Source of the DNA: an uncultured Lentisphaeraceae bacterium
Lineage (GTDB): Bacteria; Verrucomicrobiota; Kiritimatiellia; RFP12; DVOR01
Length of the DNA: 6,315 nucleotides
Assembly: GCA_946056345.1 (NCBI GenBank)
Contig: CAMGJH010000067.1
Coordinates: 1 to 6,315, forward strand
Direction of reading: 5' to 3'
In this document: positions 1 through 5,014 of the stretch, piece by piece
Layout: the number at the start of each line of letters is the position of its first letter
How positions within the stretch are numbered: position 1 is the stretch's first letter
Notes under the pieces: model-generated
What the model saw: the letters and a program-made list of their open reading frames with translations, nothing else
Told to the model about the DNA's origin: nothing
The model's database searches: none
Made by a program: the position numbers and the translations under genes

Positions 1-55
1 ACGGGGCCTTATTACCAATAAGACGGGGCCTTATTACCAATAAGACGGGGCCTTA
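1..55. repeat. 22-bp tandem repeat, 2.5 copies, cut by window edge
   Basis: Two identical 22-bp units (1-22 and 23-44) are followed by the first 11 bases of a third (45-55), after which the match stops. Each unit begins ACGGGGCC and contains CTTATTACCAATAAG, a 6-bp perfect stem (CTTATT/AATAAG) with loop ACC. The units abut without spacers, so this is not a CRISPR array. More copies may lie left of the window. The AT-rich hairpin core stands out against the GC-rich surroundings. No function can be assigned from sequence. Confidence 0.9.
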
Positions 56-185
56 ATAGTTCGCCTCGGGCCAGGTTGACCTCGGACCCCGGGCGTTTTA
101 CATTTTTATCCGCCCCGGGTGTGAAAGGCGGAGCAGGCCACTGCAAAACCCTTAGCGGTGCCTTTCAGCCTTTCCCCCTGCGCAG

Positions 186-222
186 CCCTGTGTGCTTCTT
201 TGTGCCCTCTGTGTTCTTTGTG
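186..222. repeat. 9-10 nt periodic repeat (CACAAAG type)
   Basis: Four consecutive units each end in TGTG: CCCTGTGTG (186-194), CTTCTTTGTG (195-204), CCCTCTGTG (205-213) and TTCTTTGTG (214-222). On the minus strand they read as CACAAAG/CACAGAG units. From memory, similar CACAAAGAA or CACGAAGAA strings are scattered between genes in many unrelated bacteria and generate spurious proteins rich in His-Lys-Glu; the minus-strand translation here indeed gives NHKEHRGHKE. The link to that dispersed family is inference. Confidence 0.65.
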
Positions 223-281
223 GTTTCCTCTTGCGTAGCCATCCGCCCCGGGTTGGCCTCGAGGTAGGCCCGGGTTCGGGG

Positions 282-317
282 TCGCCCCGGGCCGGGTTCG
301 TTTTGGGCCCGGGGCGA
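282..317. repeat. Perfect 12-bp inverted repeat (GC-rich hairpin)
   Basis: TCGCCCCGGGCC (282-293) is the exact reverse complement of GGCCCGGGGCGA (306-317), with a 12-nt loop between. No T run follows on either strand, so it does not look like an intrinsic terminator. It is the strongest member of the CCCGGG cluster between 88 and 317. It lies about 115 bases upstream of the first NrdR-like box. Confidence 0.75.
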
Positions 318-431
318 GAGGGGGGGCTATCACTAGATGTGGCGGAAATGGGCGAGGGGGTGGGCGCGGCGAAAGGGCTTGAAATGGCGAGACTTTCGCG
401 TTGGGCGGCGGGGCAGGGTGGCCGGTCGAGA

Positions 432-447
432 ACACAATATATTGCGG
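432..447 (+). promoter_or_regulatory. NrdR box 1 (predicted repressor site)
   Basis: The first 13 bases, ACACAATATATTG, match the NrdR-box consensus ACACWATATATWGTGT exactly; only the last three (CGG instead of TGT) differ. NrdR is the zinc-ribbon/ATP-cone repressor that senses ATP and dATP and controls ribonucleotide reductase operons. The site lies upstream of nrdD, the expected target, and pairs with a second box exactly 32 bp downstream. Confidence 0.85.
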
Positions 448-463
448 TGTGCTGCTTGTGAGT

Positions 464-479
464 GCCGTATATATTGTTT
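464..479 (+). promoter_or_regulatory. NrdR box 2 (predicted repressor site)
   Basis: The core TATATATTGT matches the centre of the NrdR consensus, while the outer left half (GCCG) is degenerate. The shared ATATATTG core lies at 437-444 in box 1 and 469-476 in box 2, so the centres are 32 bp apart with 16 bp between boxes. That is about three helical turns, the arrangement known for NrdR pairs, and it puts both boxes on the same DNA face. The right end overlaps the predicted -35 element by two bases, so binding should obstruct RNA polymerase. Confidence 0.8.
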
Positions 480-507
480 GACAGGGGCGCGCGTTTTGTC
501 GTATTCT
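478..507 (+). promoter_or_regulatory. Predicted sigma-70-type promoter of nrdDG
   Basis: A consensus -35 hexamer TTGACA (478-483) is followed after 18 bp by TATTCT (502-507), which matches TATAAT at four of six positions. Transcription would start near 514, leaving a leader of about 80 nt before the nrdD start codon. The promoter sits immediately downstream of the NrdR-box pair, as expected for a repressed nrd promoter. It assumes a standard housekeeping sigma factor. Confidence 0.65.
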
Positions 508-583
508 GGGCCGCGTTGCACCCGGACGGGAGCGTGTTTGTTGGCGCACGGACCGGGGGACAATTTGGAAACACACTCAGCTT

Positions 584-588
584 AAGGA
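584..588 (+). promoter_or_regulatory. nrdD ribosome binding site
   Basis: AAGGA lies 5 nt before the ATG at 594. It decides the start of nrdD. The frame stays open upstream to an ATG at 462, but using that codon would put the second NrdR box and the promoter inside the gene and add 44 residues with no counterpart in NrdD. Confidence 0.75.
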
Positions 589-593
589 AGCGT

Positions 594-2906
594 ATGATTA
601 AGACGGTTATCAAGCGTGACGGGCGTCAGGTGCCCTTCAATCTCGCGAAGATTGCTACGGCGATTGTCAAGGCGTTGGCGCAGACGCGCGCGAGTGAGCA
701 GCTGCGCGACAAGGATGACTTCGAGCTCGAGGCCCTGGCGAACAAGTTGGCCGAAGAGGCCACGCGCAAGGTGACCACCGAGACGCCGGATATCGAGCAG
801 ATCCAGGACGCGGTCGAGCGCGTGTTGATGGATAACAATCTGCCCGACACGGCCAAGAGCTACATCCTCTACCGCGCGGATCGCTCCCGTGCCCGCGAGC
901 GCAACACCAAGCTGATGCGCACCCTGGCCGACATCGTCCACTCTTCGGCGAAGGATTCCGATGTTAAGCGCGAGAATGCGAATATCGATGGCGACACGGC
1001 GATGGGCTCGATGCTGAAGTTCGGCTCGGAGAGCTCCAAGCAGTTCTACATCAACAATATGCTCCGCCCGGAGGTGGCCCGCGCCCACGAGCAGGGCGAC
1101 ATCCATATCCACGACCTCGACTTCTACAGCCTCACGATGACTTGCTGCCAGATTGACCTGGTGGACCTGCTCTCGCGCGGCTTCAGCACCGGTCACGGCT
1201 TCCTGCGCGCCCCCAAGGACATCCGCTCCTTCGCCGCCCTCGCCTGCATCGCCATTCAGTCCAATCAGAACGACCAGCACGGCGGCCAGGCGGTCCCGAA
1301 CTTCGACTACGCGATGGCTATCGGCGTGCGGATGACCTACGCGCGCCATTACAAGGCCGCGATGCGCGAAGCGATTGAGCTGCTGTGCGACCCGGTGTTG
1401 GCCAACGACATCACCCTGCCCGAGCCCCCGACGATGGCCCAGGCCGATGACCCCGCCTTCACCGCTCAGGAGGCCGAGGCCCTCAAGGCCTCCGGCGTGG
1501 CCGAGGCGAAGATCCCCCAAATCCAGGCCTTCGCCCGCGCCCATGCCCTCAAGGGGACCGACCGCGACACCTATCAGGCGATGGAAGCGTTGGTCCACAA
1601 CCTCAACTCGATGCACTCGCGTGCCGGCGCGCAGACGCCCTTCTCCTCCATCAACTACGGCACCGATACCTCCCTGGAAGGCCGGATGGTGATGAAGAAC
1701 CTCCTGCTCACCACCCAGGCCGGCTTGGGCGACGGCGAGACACCGATCTTCCCCATCCAGATCTTCCGCGTGAAGAAGGGGGTCAACTTCGATGAGGGCG
1801 ACCCGAACTACGACCTCTTCAAGCTGGCCTGCGAAGTGAGCGCCAAGCGCCTCTTCCCCAACTTCGCCTTCCAAGACGCGCCCTTCAACGCCAAGCTCTA
1901 CCGCGAGGGTCACCCCGAGACGGAGATTAGCTATATGGGCTGCCGCACGCGCATTGGCGACAACGTCTACGATCTGGATAAGTCCCAGGTCTGGAAGCGC
2001 GGCAACCTCTCCTTCACCTCCATCAACCTCCCGCGTTTGGCCATCCAGAGCCATGGCAGCCTCAAGACCTTCTACGCCCAGCTCGACGATATGCTCCAGT
2101 TGGTGCGCGATCAGCTCCTCGACCGCTTCGAGGTCCAGGCCAGCAAGCACGTGCGCAACTTCCCCTTCCTGATGGGCGAGGGCATTTGGCTCGACTCCGA
2201 GAAGCTCGGTCCCGATGATGAAGTGCGCGAAGTCATCAAGCACGGCTCGCTCACCTTCGGCTTCATCGGCCTGGCCGAGACCCTTAAGAGCCTCATCGGC
2301 AAGCACCACGGCGAGAGCGAAGAGGCCCAGCAGCTCGGCTTGGAGATCGTCAAGCACATGCGCGACTATGCCGACCAGTGCGCCCGCGAGACCGGCCTGA
2401 ACTTCACCCTCATCGCCACCCCCGCCGAGGGTCTCTCCGGCCGCTTCGTGCGGATGGACAAGAAGCGCTTTGGCATCATTCCCGAGGTGACCGACCGCGA
2501 CTACTACACCAACTCCTTCCACATCCCGGTCTACTACCCCATCAGCGCCTTCCGCAAGATTGAGCTCGAGGCCCCCTACCACGCCCTCACCAACGGCGGC
2601 CACATCACCTATGTGGAGCTCAACGGCAAGATGGCCGACAACCCCGAGGCCTTCGAGAAGATCGTCCGCCACATGGCCCTGCACGGCATCGGCTACGGCT
2701 CGGTCAACCACCCGCTCGACCGCGACCCCGTCTGCGGCTACCGCGGCATCATCGACGATGTCTGCCCCAAGTGCGGCCGCCACGAGGATGACGGCGGGCC
2801 CCACTTCGAGCGCATTCGCCGCATCACCGGCTACCTCGTCGGCACCCTGGACCGCTTCAACAACGCCAAGGCCGCCGAAGTGCGCGACCGCGTCAAGCAC
2901 CTGTAA
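594..2906 (+). CDS. nrdD: Anaerobic (class III) ribonucleoside-triphosphate reductase, large subunit
   Basis: The 770-residue protein reduces ribonucleoside triphosphates to dNTPs under anoxic conditions in the cytoplasm. An N-terminal ATP-cone (about 3-92, opening IKRDGRQVPFNLAKI) senses ATP/dATP. The glycyl-radical barrel follows, with HIHDLDF (171-177), a Cys pair C184-C185 in TMTCCQIDL, the MHSRAGAQTPFSSINYGTD segment (340-358), and C450 in YMGCRTR, the expected thiyl-radical cysteine. The C-terminus has a metal-binding knuckle with C714, C724 and C727 and the radical motif RRITGYLVG, in which Gly746 carries the radical. The ending RVKHL is typical. Residues 267-325 form an Ala/Glu-rich helical linker of the sort that varies in length in this family. 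The ATG at 594 has a good ribosome binding site and follows an NrdR-controlled promoter. nrdG, its activase, lies 63 nt downstream. Length and motif order indicate an intact gene. Confidence 0.98.
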   Translation: MIKTVIKRDGRQVPFNLAKIATAIVKALAQTRASEQLRDKDDFELEALANKLAEEATRKVTTETPDIEQIQDAVERVLMDNNLPDTAKSYILYRADRSRARERNTKLMRTLADIVHSSAKDSDVKRENANIDGDTAMGSMLKFGSESSKQFYINNMLRPEVARAHEQGDIHIHDLDFYSLTMTCCQIDLVDLLSRGFSTGHGFLRAPKDIRSFAALACIAIQSNQNDQHGGQAVPNFDYAMAIGVRMTYARHYKAAMREAIELLCDPVLANDITLPEPPTMAQADDPAFTAQEAEALKASGVAEAKIPQIQAFARAHALKGTDRDTYQAMEALVHNLNSMHSRAGAQTPFSSINYGTDTSLEGRMVMKNLLLTTQAGLGDGETPIFPIQIFRVKKGVNFDEGDPNYDLFKLACEVSAKRLFPNFAFQDAPFNAKLYREGHPETEISYMGCRTRIGDNVYDLDKSQVWKRGNLSFTSINLPRLAIQSHGSLKTFYAQLDDMLQLVRDQLLDRFEVQASKHVRNFPFLMGEGIWLDSEKLGPDDEVREVIKHGSLTFGFIGLAETLKSLIGKHHGESEEAQQLGLEIVKHMRDYADQCARETGLNFTLIATPAEGLSGRFVRMDKKRFGIIPEVTDRDYYTNSFHIPVYYPISAFRKIELEAPYHALTNGGHITYVELNGKMADNPEAFEKIVRHMALHGIGYGSVNHPLDRDPVCGYRGIIDDVCPKCGRHEDDGGPHFERIRRITGYLVGTLDRFNNAKAAEVRDRVKHL

Positions 2907-2929
2907 GCGCTTGGCAAGCCTTGAAACAC

Positions 2930-2956
2930 GGAACCCGCGGCCCTGCCGCGGGTTCC
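2930..2956 (+). terminator. Terminator-like hairpin between nrdD and nrdG
   Basis: GGAACCCGCGGC (2930-2941) and GCCGCGGGTTCC (2945-2956) are perfect reverse complements with loop CCT, giving a 12-bp GC-rich stem. Only three T follow (2957-2959), so termination, if any, would be weak or partial. Its place inside a probable operon suggests an attenuator, a processing site, or a barrier that stabilises nrdD mRNA and lowers nrdG output. The hairpin ends 13 nt before the nrdG start codon. Confidence 0.6.
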
Positions 2957-2969
2957 TTTGGGTGCCCGA

Positions 2970-3458
2970 ATGGCCGTCTTGAAGCTCCGTATCGCCGGGA
3001 TTATCCCCGAGTCCATCGTCGATGGGCCAGGCTTCCGCTTCGCTGTCTTCACCCAAGGCTGCCCGCACCACTGCCCCGGGTGCCACAATCCGCAGACGCA
3101 CGACCCGCGCGGCGGGCGCGAGGTCTCGCTGCTCGTGCTGATGCGGCAGATTTGGCACTCCCGGCAGAACCTCGATGGCGTCACCTTCTCGGGCGGGGAC
3201 CCCTTCTGCCAGCCCGAGCCCCTCTACCACCTGGCGCGCTGGTGCCACCGGCTGAAGCTCAATGTGATGGCCTACTCCGGCTGGACCCTGGCGGAACTCC
3301 GCGCCAAGCCCGAGTGTCAACGGCTGCTCAATGAGATTGATGTTCTGGTCGACGGCCGCTTTATGATTGCCTATCGCACCTTGGAGATGCGCTTTCGCGG
3401 TTCCTCAAACCAACGCCTCTACCACCTCAACCACGGCGAAGTCGTTTCGGTGGAGTAG
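2970..3458 (+). CDS. nrdG: Anaerobic ribonucleotide reductase activating protein (radical SAM)
   Basis: The 162-residue protein is the activase that uses a [4Fe-4S] cluster and S-adenosylmethionine to create the glycyl radical on NrdD (Gly746). It opens with the family signature SIVDGPGFR (15-23). The radical-SAM cysteines C31, C35 and C38 follow in QGCPHHCPGCHNP (CxxxCxxC). FSGGDPF (73-79) is the SAM-contacting GGE/GGD-type motif, DVLVDGRF (124-131) is the usual late motif, and RFRGSSNQRL (141-150) is the typical C-terminal segment. Length matches the family (about 150-170). The ATG at 2970 was chosen over an in-frame TTG at 2958, which lies just beyond the hairpin stem. The ribosome binding site is weak, with only GGG 7 nt upstream, so translation may depend on coupling to nrdD or run at a low level, which suits a catalytic activase. 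Confidence 0.97.
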   Translation: MAVLKLRIAGIIPESIVDGPGFRFAVFTQGCPHHCPGCHNPQTHDPRGGREVSLLVLMRQIWHSRQNLDGVTFSGGDPFCQPEPLYHLARWCHRLKLNVMAYSGWTLAELRAKPECQRLLNEIDVLVDGRFMIAYRTLEMRFRGSSNQRLYHLNHGEVVSVE

Positions 3459-3470
3459 GGGATGTCTGCC

Positions 3471-3505
3471 GGCAAGCGGCAAGCAGTTAGCTGTTAGCGG
3501 TTAGC
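3471..3505. repeat. Heptamer array A, five units
   Basis: Five abutting 7-mers all end in AGC: GGCAAGC twice (3471-3484), then AGTTAGC, TGTTAGC and GGTTAGC (3485-3505). The array starts 12 nt after the nrdG stop codon. It is followed by a small hairpin (CGCG 3505-3508, loop CGTTC, CGCG 3514-3517) containing GCGTTCCGC (3508-3516). The same design recurs in array B downstream. There is no T run, so it is not a classical terminator. Confidence 0.7.
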
Positions 3506-3560
3506 GCGCGTTCCGCGACGGAGTGGATCTTAACTCAAGGACGGGCTTTACACATCAAGC

Positions 3561-3616
3561 GACAGCGCTGTCAGCTGTCGGCTGTTCGCTGTCAGCTTAG
3601 CAAGCGTTCCGCTTGC
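3561..3616. repeat. Heptamer array B with palindrome and hairpin
   Basis: The block starts with the perfect palindrome GACAGCGCTGTC (3561-3572). It continues with four 7-mers in the same orientation as array A: TGTCAGC, TGTCGGC, TGTTCGC and TGTCAGC (3569-3596). It ends with a hairpin, GCAAGC (3600-3605), loop GTTCC, GCTTGC (3611-3616), which again contains GCGTTCCGC (3604-3612). The hairpin ends two bases before the folB stop codon, so it would form just past the end of the minus-strand reading frame. It may protect or help end both convergent transcripts, but there is no T run. Confidence 0.7.
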
Positions 3617-3618
3617 GG

Positions 3619-3981
3619 CTAGTTGCGATCGCGGAAGAGACGCACGCCGGCGACGACGCCGGGCAGGGCGTGGGGCTTGCGGAGGGTGACGCGGCAGGCG
3701 CGGATGCGCGGATCGGTGGCGAAGGCCGCTTCGGTGGCGAGCTGGGCCGCGCGCTCGACCATCTGGCAACGGGCCTCGGTGAGGGCCGAGCGGACGGCTT
3801 CGGCCACGGCCACATAGTTGACGGTGTCGGCCAGAGCATCGCTGCGGCCGGCGGGGCGAAGGTCGCAAATCAGTTCCAGATCAAGGAAGAGTTCCTGGGG
3901 GAAGGTACGCTCGTGCGGCAGGTCGCCGATGATGCACTCCACGCGCAGCCCTTCTAGGAGGATGGAGTCGGGCTCAGTCAC
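3619..3981 (-). CDS. folB: Dihydroneopterin aldolase
   Basis: The 120-residue protein is expected to convert 7,8-dihydroneopterin to 6-hydroxymethyl-7,8-dihydropterin and glycolaldehyde, a cytoplasmic step of folate synthesis. The family pattern is clear: ILLEGLRVECIIGDLPHER (8-25) with the pterin-side glutamate E24, FPQELFLDLEL (27-37), the conserved tyrosine Y57 in DTVNYVAVAEAV, a helix with E77, and the late strand RVTLRKPHAL carrying the catalytic-type lysine K102. Length is normal (about 120). The frame is open further upstream, but the residues there are the prepilin peptidase tail read in another frame, so I chose GTG at 3981. This start has GAGGAGG 9 nt upstream (3997-3991) and overlaps the upstream stop codon by 8 nt (GTGACTGA), which suggests translational coupling. 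It is the last gene of the minus-strand cluster. Confidence 0.92.
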   Translation of the reverse strand: MTEPDSILLEGLRVECIIGDLPHERTFPQELFLDLELICDLRPAGRSDALADTVNYVAVAEAVRSALTEARCQMVERAAQLATEAAFATDPRIRACRVTLRKPHALPGVVAGVRLFRDRN

Positions 3982-5014
3982 GGGGCTCGGCCTCCTCGGC
4001 TTCGGCGGCCTCCTCTTCGCGGATGGCCTTACGGATAAAATGGATGCGCACGCAGAGCCAGGCCAAGGTGGCCAGAGCAACGGGGCCAAGGACCAGGAGC
4101 ATCGCATCGTTGTGGTCTAGGCTCCAGGTGCGGATAGCCTCGAGGCCGGCGAGAACCTTGCGCCCCCAGAAGAGCCAGAGGAGCGCGGCAAGGCCGAGGG
4201 CCGGACCGAAGGGAATGGCCAGCGCCTCCCCTTCGCGGAGGGTCTTGCGGCAGTGGCTGACGGCCATCGCCCCCAAGCCCATCACCAGCCCGAGCAGGGA
4301 GGCCATCGTTAAGATGTAGAGGAGCCCGGCCCAGCCGAAGAGGGCACCAAAGAGCATCATCCACTTCACATCGCCAAAGCCAAAGGCATCTTGCAGGAAG
4401 ATACGCCGCCCCAGCCACGCGATGGCAAAGCCAATCCCAAAGCCCGCGCCCGCGCCAATCAGACTGCGCACCACGGCCACCAGCCAATCGTCGCACCCCT
4501 GGAGCACGGGGTAGGCAGCGCTGACGACCAGGGTGATGAGGGTGCCGCCCAAGGAGATGCGGTCGAGGAGGATGCGGTGGTCGATGTCGATCATCACATC
4601 CACCACCGTCGAGGCAACGAAGAGCCAGAAGAAGGGGATGAGCTCGGGGATGGGCAGGCGGTTGAGGCCCAGGAGGCTGGGGTTGCCCCACATCTGGAAG
4701 ACCAAGAGGAAGAGGAGCGCGGTCAGCGCCTCAATGAGGGGATAGCGGAAGCTGATGGGGCTCTTGCAATAGGCGCACTTGCCGCGTAGGACGAACCAGG
4801 CCAGGACCGGGATGTTGTAGTACCACGGGATGACCTTGCCGCAGCCGAAGCAGTGCGAACGCGGGGTGACCACCGATTGCTCAAGGGGAATGCGGTAGAT
4901 GCAGACATTGAGGAAGGAGCCGACAATCGCCCCCAGGCAGAGGACAAAGCCCAGCGCCCAACGCATCAGGAGCGTCAGGTCCTCCTCCGAAAGTCCAACG
5001 AAGTACTCACCCAT
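3974..5014 (-). CDS. pilD: Type IV prepilin peptidase (leader peptidase / N-methyltransferase)
   Basis: This 346-residue polytopic inner-membrane aspartyl protease cleaves the leader of type IV prepilins or type II secretion pseudopilins and usually methylates the new N-terminus. After the first membrane helix (about 15-38, with the typical GSFLNVCIYRIP) comes the cytosolic domain with two zinc-type pairs, C55/C58 and C80/C83. The protease domain has IDIDHRILLD (142-151), where the family usually shows a D-P-type ending such as LPD, and FGFGDVK (211-217), whose D215 is the second catalytic aspartate. IPFGPALGLAAL (267-278) is the usual last conserved helix. Unusually, about 60 residues follow, including a further hydrophobic helix (about 303-325) and an acidic tail REEEAAEAEEAEPRD. 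The ATG at 5014 has GAGGG 8 nt upstream and overlaps the aroE stop by 8 nt (ATGGGTGA). No pilin genes are in view, so pilD versus gspO is undecided. Confidence 0.93.
   Translation of the reverse strand: MGEYFVGLSEEDLTLLMRWALGFVLCLGAIVGSFLNVCIYRIPLEQSVVTPRSHCFGCGKVIPWYYNIPVLAWFVLRGKCAYCKSPISFRYPLIEALTALLFLLVFQMWGNPSLLGLNRLPIPELIPFFWLFVASTVVDVMIDIDHRILLDRISLGGTLITLVVSAAYPVLQGCDDWLVAVVRSLIGAGAGFGIGFAIAWLGRRIFLQDAFGFGDVKWMMLFGALFGWAGLLYILTMASLLGLVMGLGAMAVSHCRKTLREGEALAIPFGPALGLAALLWLFWGRKVLAGLEAIRTWSLDHNDAMLLVLGPVALATLAWLCVRIHFIRKAIREEEAAEAEEAEPRD

Larger units (their letters stand above)
56..431. other. Non-coding GC-rich upstream region with no supported gene
   Basis: About 375 bases between the left-edge repeat and the nrdD control region hold no convincing gene. 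Open frames here on both strands are short or are translations of repeats, with Pro/Arg/Gly-rich composition, no recognisable domain and no good ribosome binding site. What it does contain is a 9-10 nt periodic repeat (186-222), six CCCGGG hexamers (88, 114, 247, 269, 286, 308), the 13-bp direct repeat ATCCGCCCCGGGT (108-120 and 241-253), and a strong inverted repeat (282-317). From about 305 to 420 the plus strand is strikingly G-rich. Confidence 0.7.

Noticed and set aside
1..55. CRISPR array
   Set aside because: The 22-bp repeats abut directly with no spacers, and no cas gene is present.
76..267. Small plus-strand ORF of 63 codons upstream of nrdD
   Set aside because: Its centre is a translation of the TTCTTTGTG repeat, there is no domain, and no good ribosome binding site precedes it.
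305..326. Possible G-quadruplex motif on the plus strand (GGG/GGGG/GGGGGGG runs)
   Set aside because: The run formally fits a four-tract pattern, but the first two tracts form part of the 12-bp hairpin stem. In a G-rich region this is weak evidence.
462..593. 44-residue N-terminal extension of NrdD from an upstream in-frame ATG
   Set aside because: The segment contains the second NrdR box and the promoter, has no NrdD similarity, and the ATG at 594 has a proper ribosome binding site and starts at the ATP-cone.
106..613. Two overlapping minus-strand ORFs of about 155 codons upstream of nrdD
   Set aside because: They are Pro/Arg/Ala-rich, contain the repeat-derived NHKEHRGHKE string, and cross the NrdR boxes and promoter.
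2958..2969. TTG start for nrdG four codons upstream of the ATG
   Set aside because: It lies directly against the hairpin stem with no ribosome binding site; the ATG at 2970 fits the family's N-terminus.
582..3320. A 912-codon open frame on the minus strand, antisense to all of nrdD and the start of nrdG
   Set aside because: It is the mirror of a GC-rich coding frame: composition is Leu/Gly/Ala/Val/Glu-rich with no recognisable domain, while the plus strand encodes clear NrdD and NrdG motifs throughout.
3982..4107. Extended folB start 42 codons upstream
   Set aside because: Those codons lie inside the prepilin peptidase gene and encode Pro/Arg-rich residues unlike FolB; the GTG at 3981 gives the normal 120-residue length.
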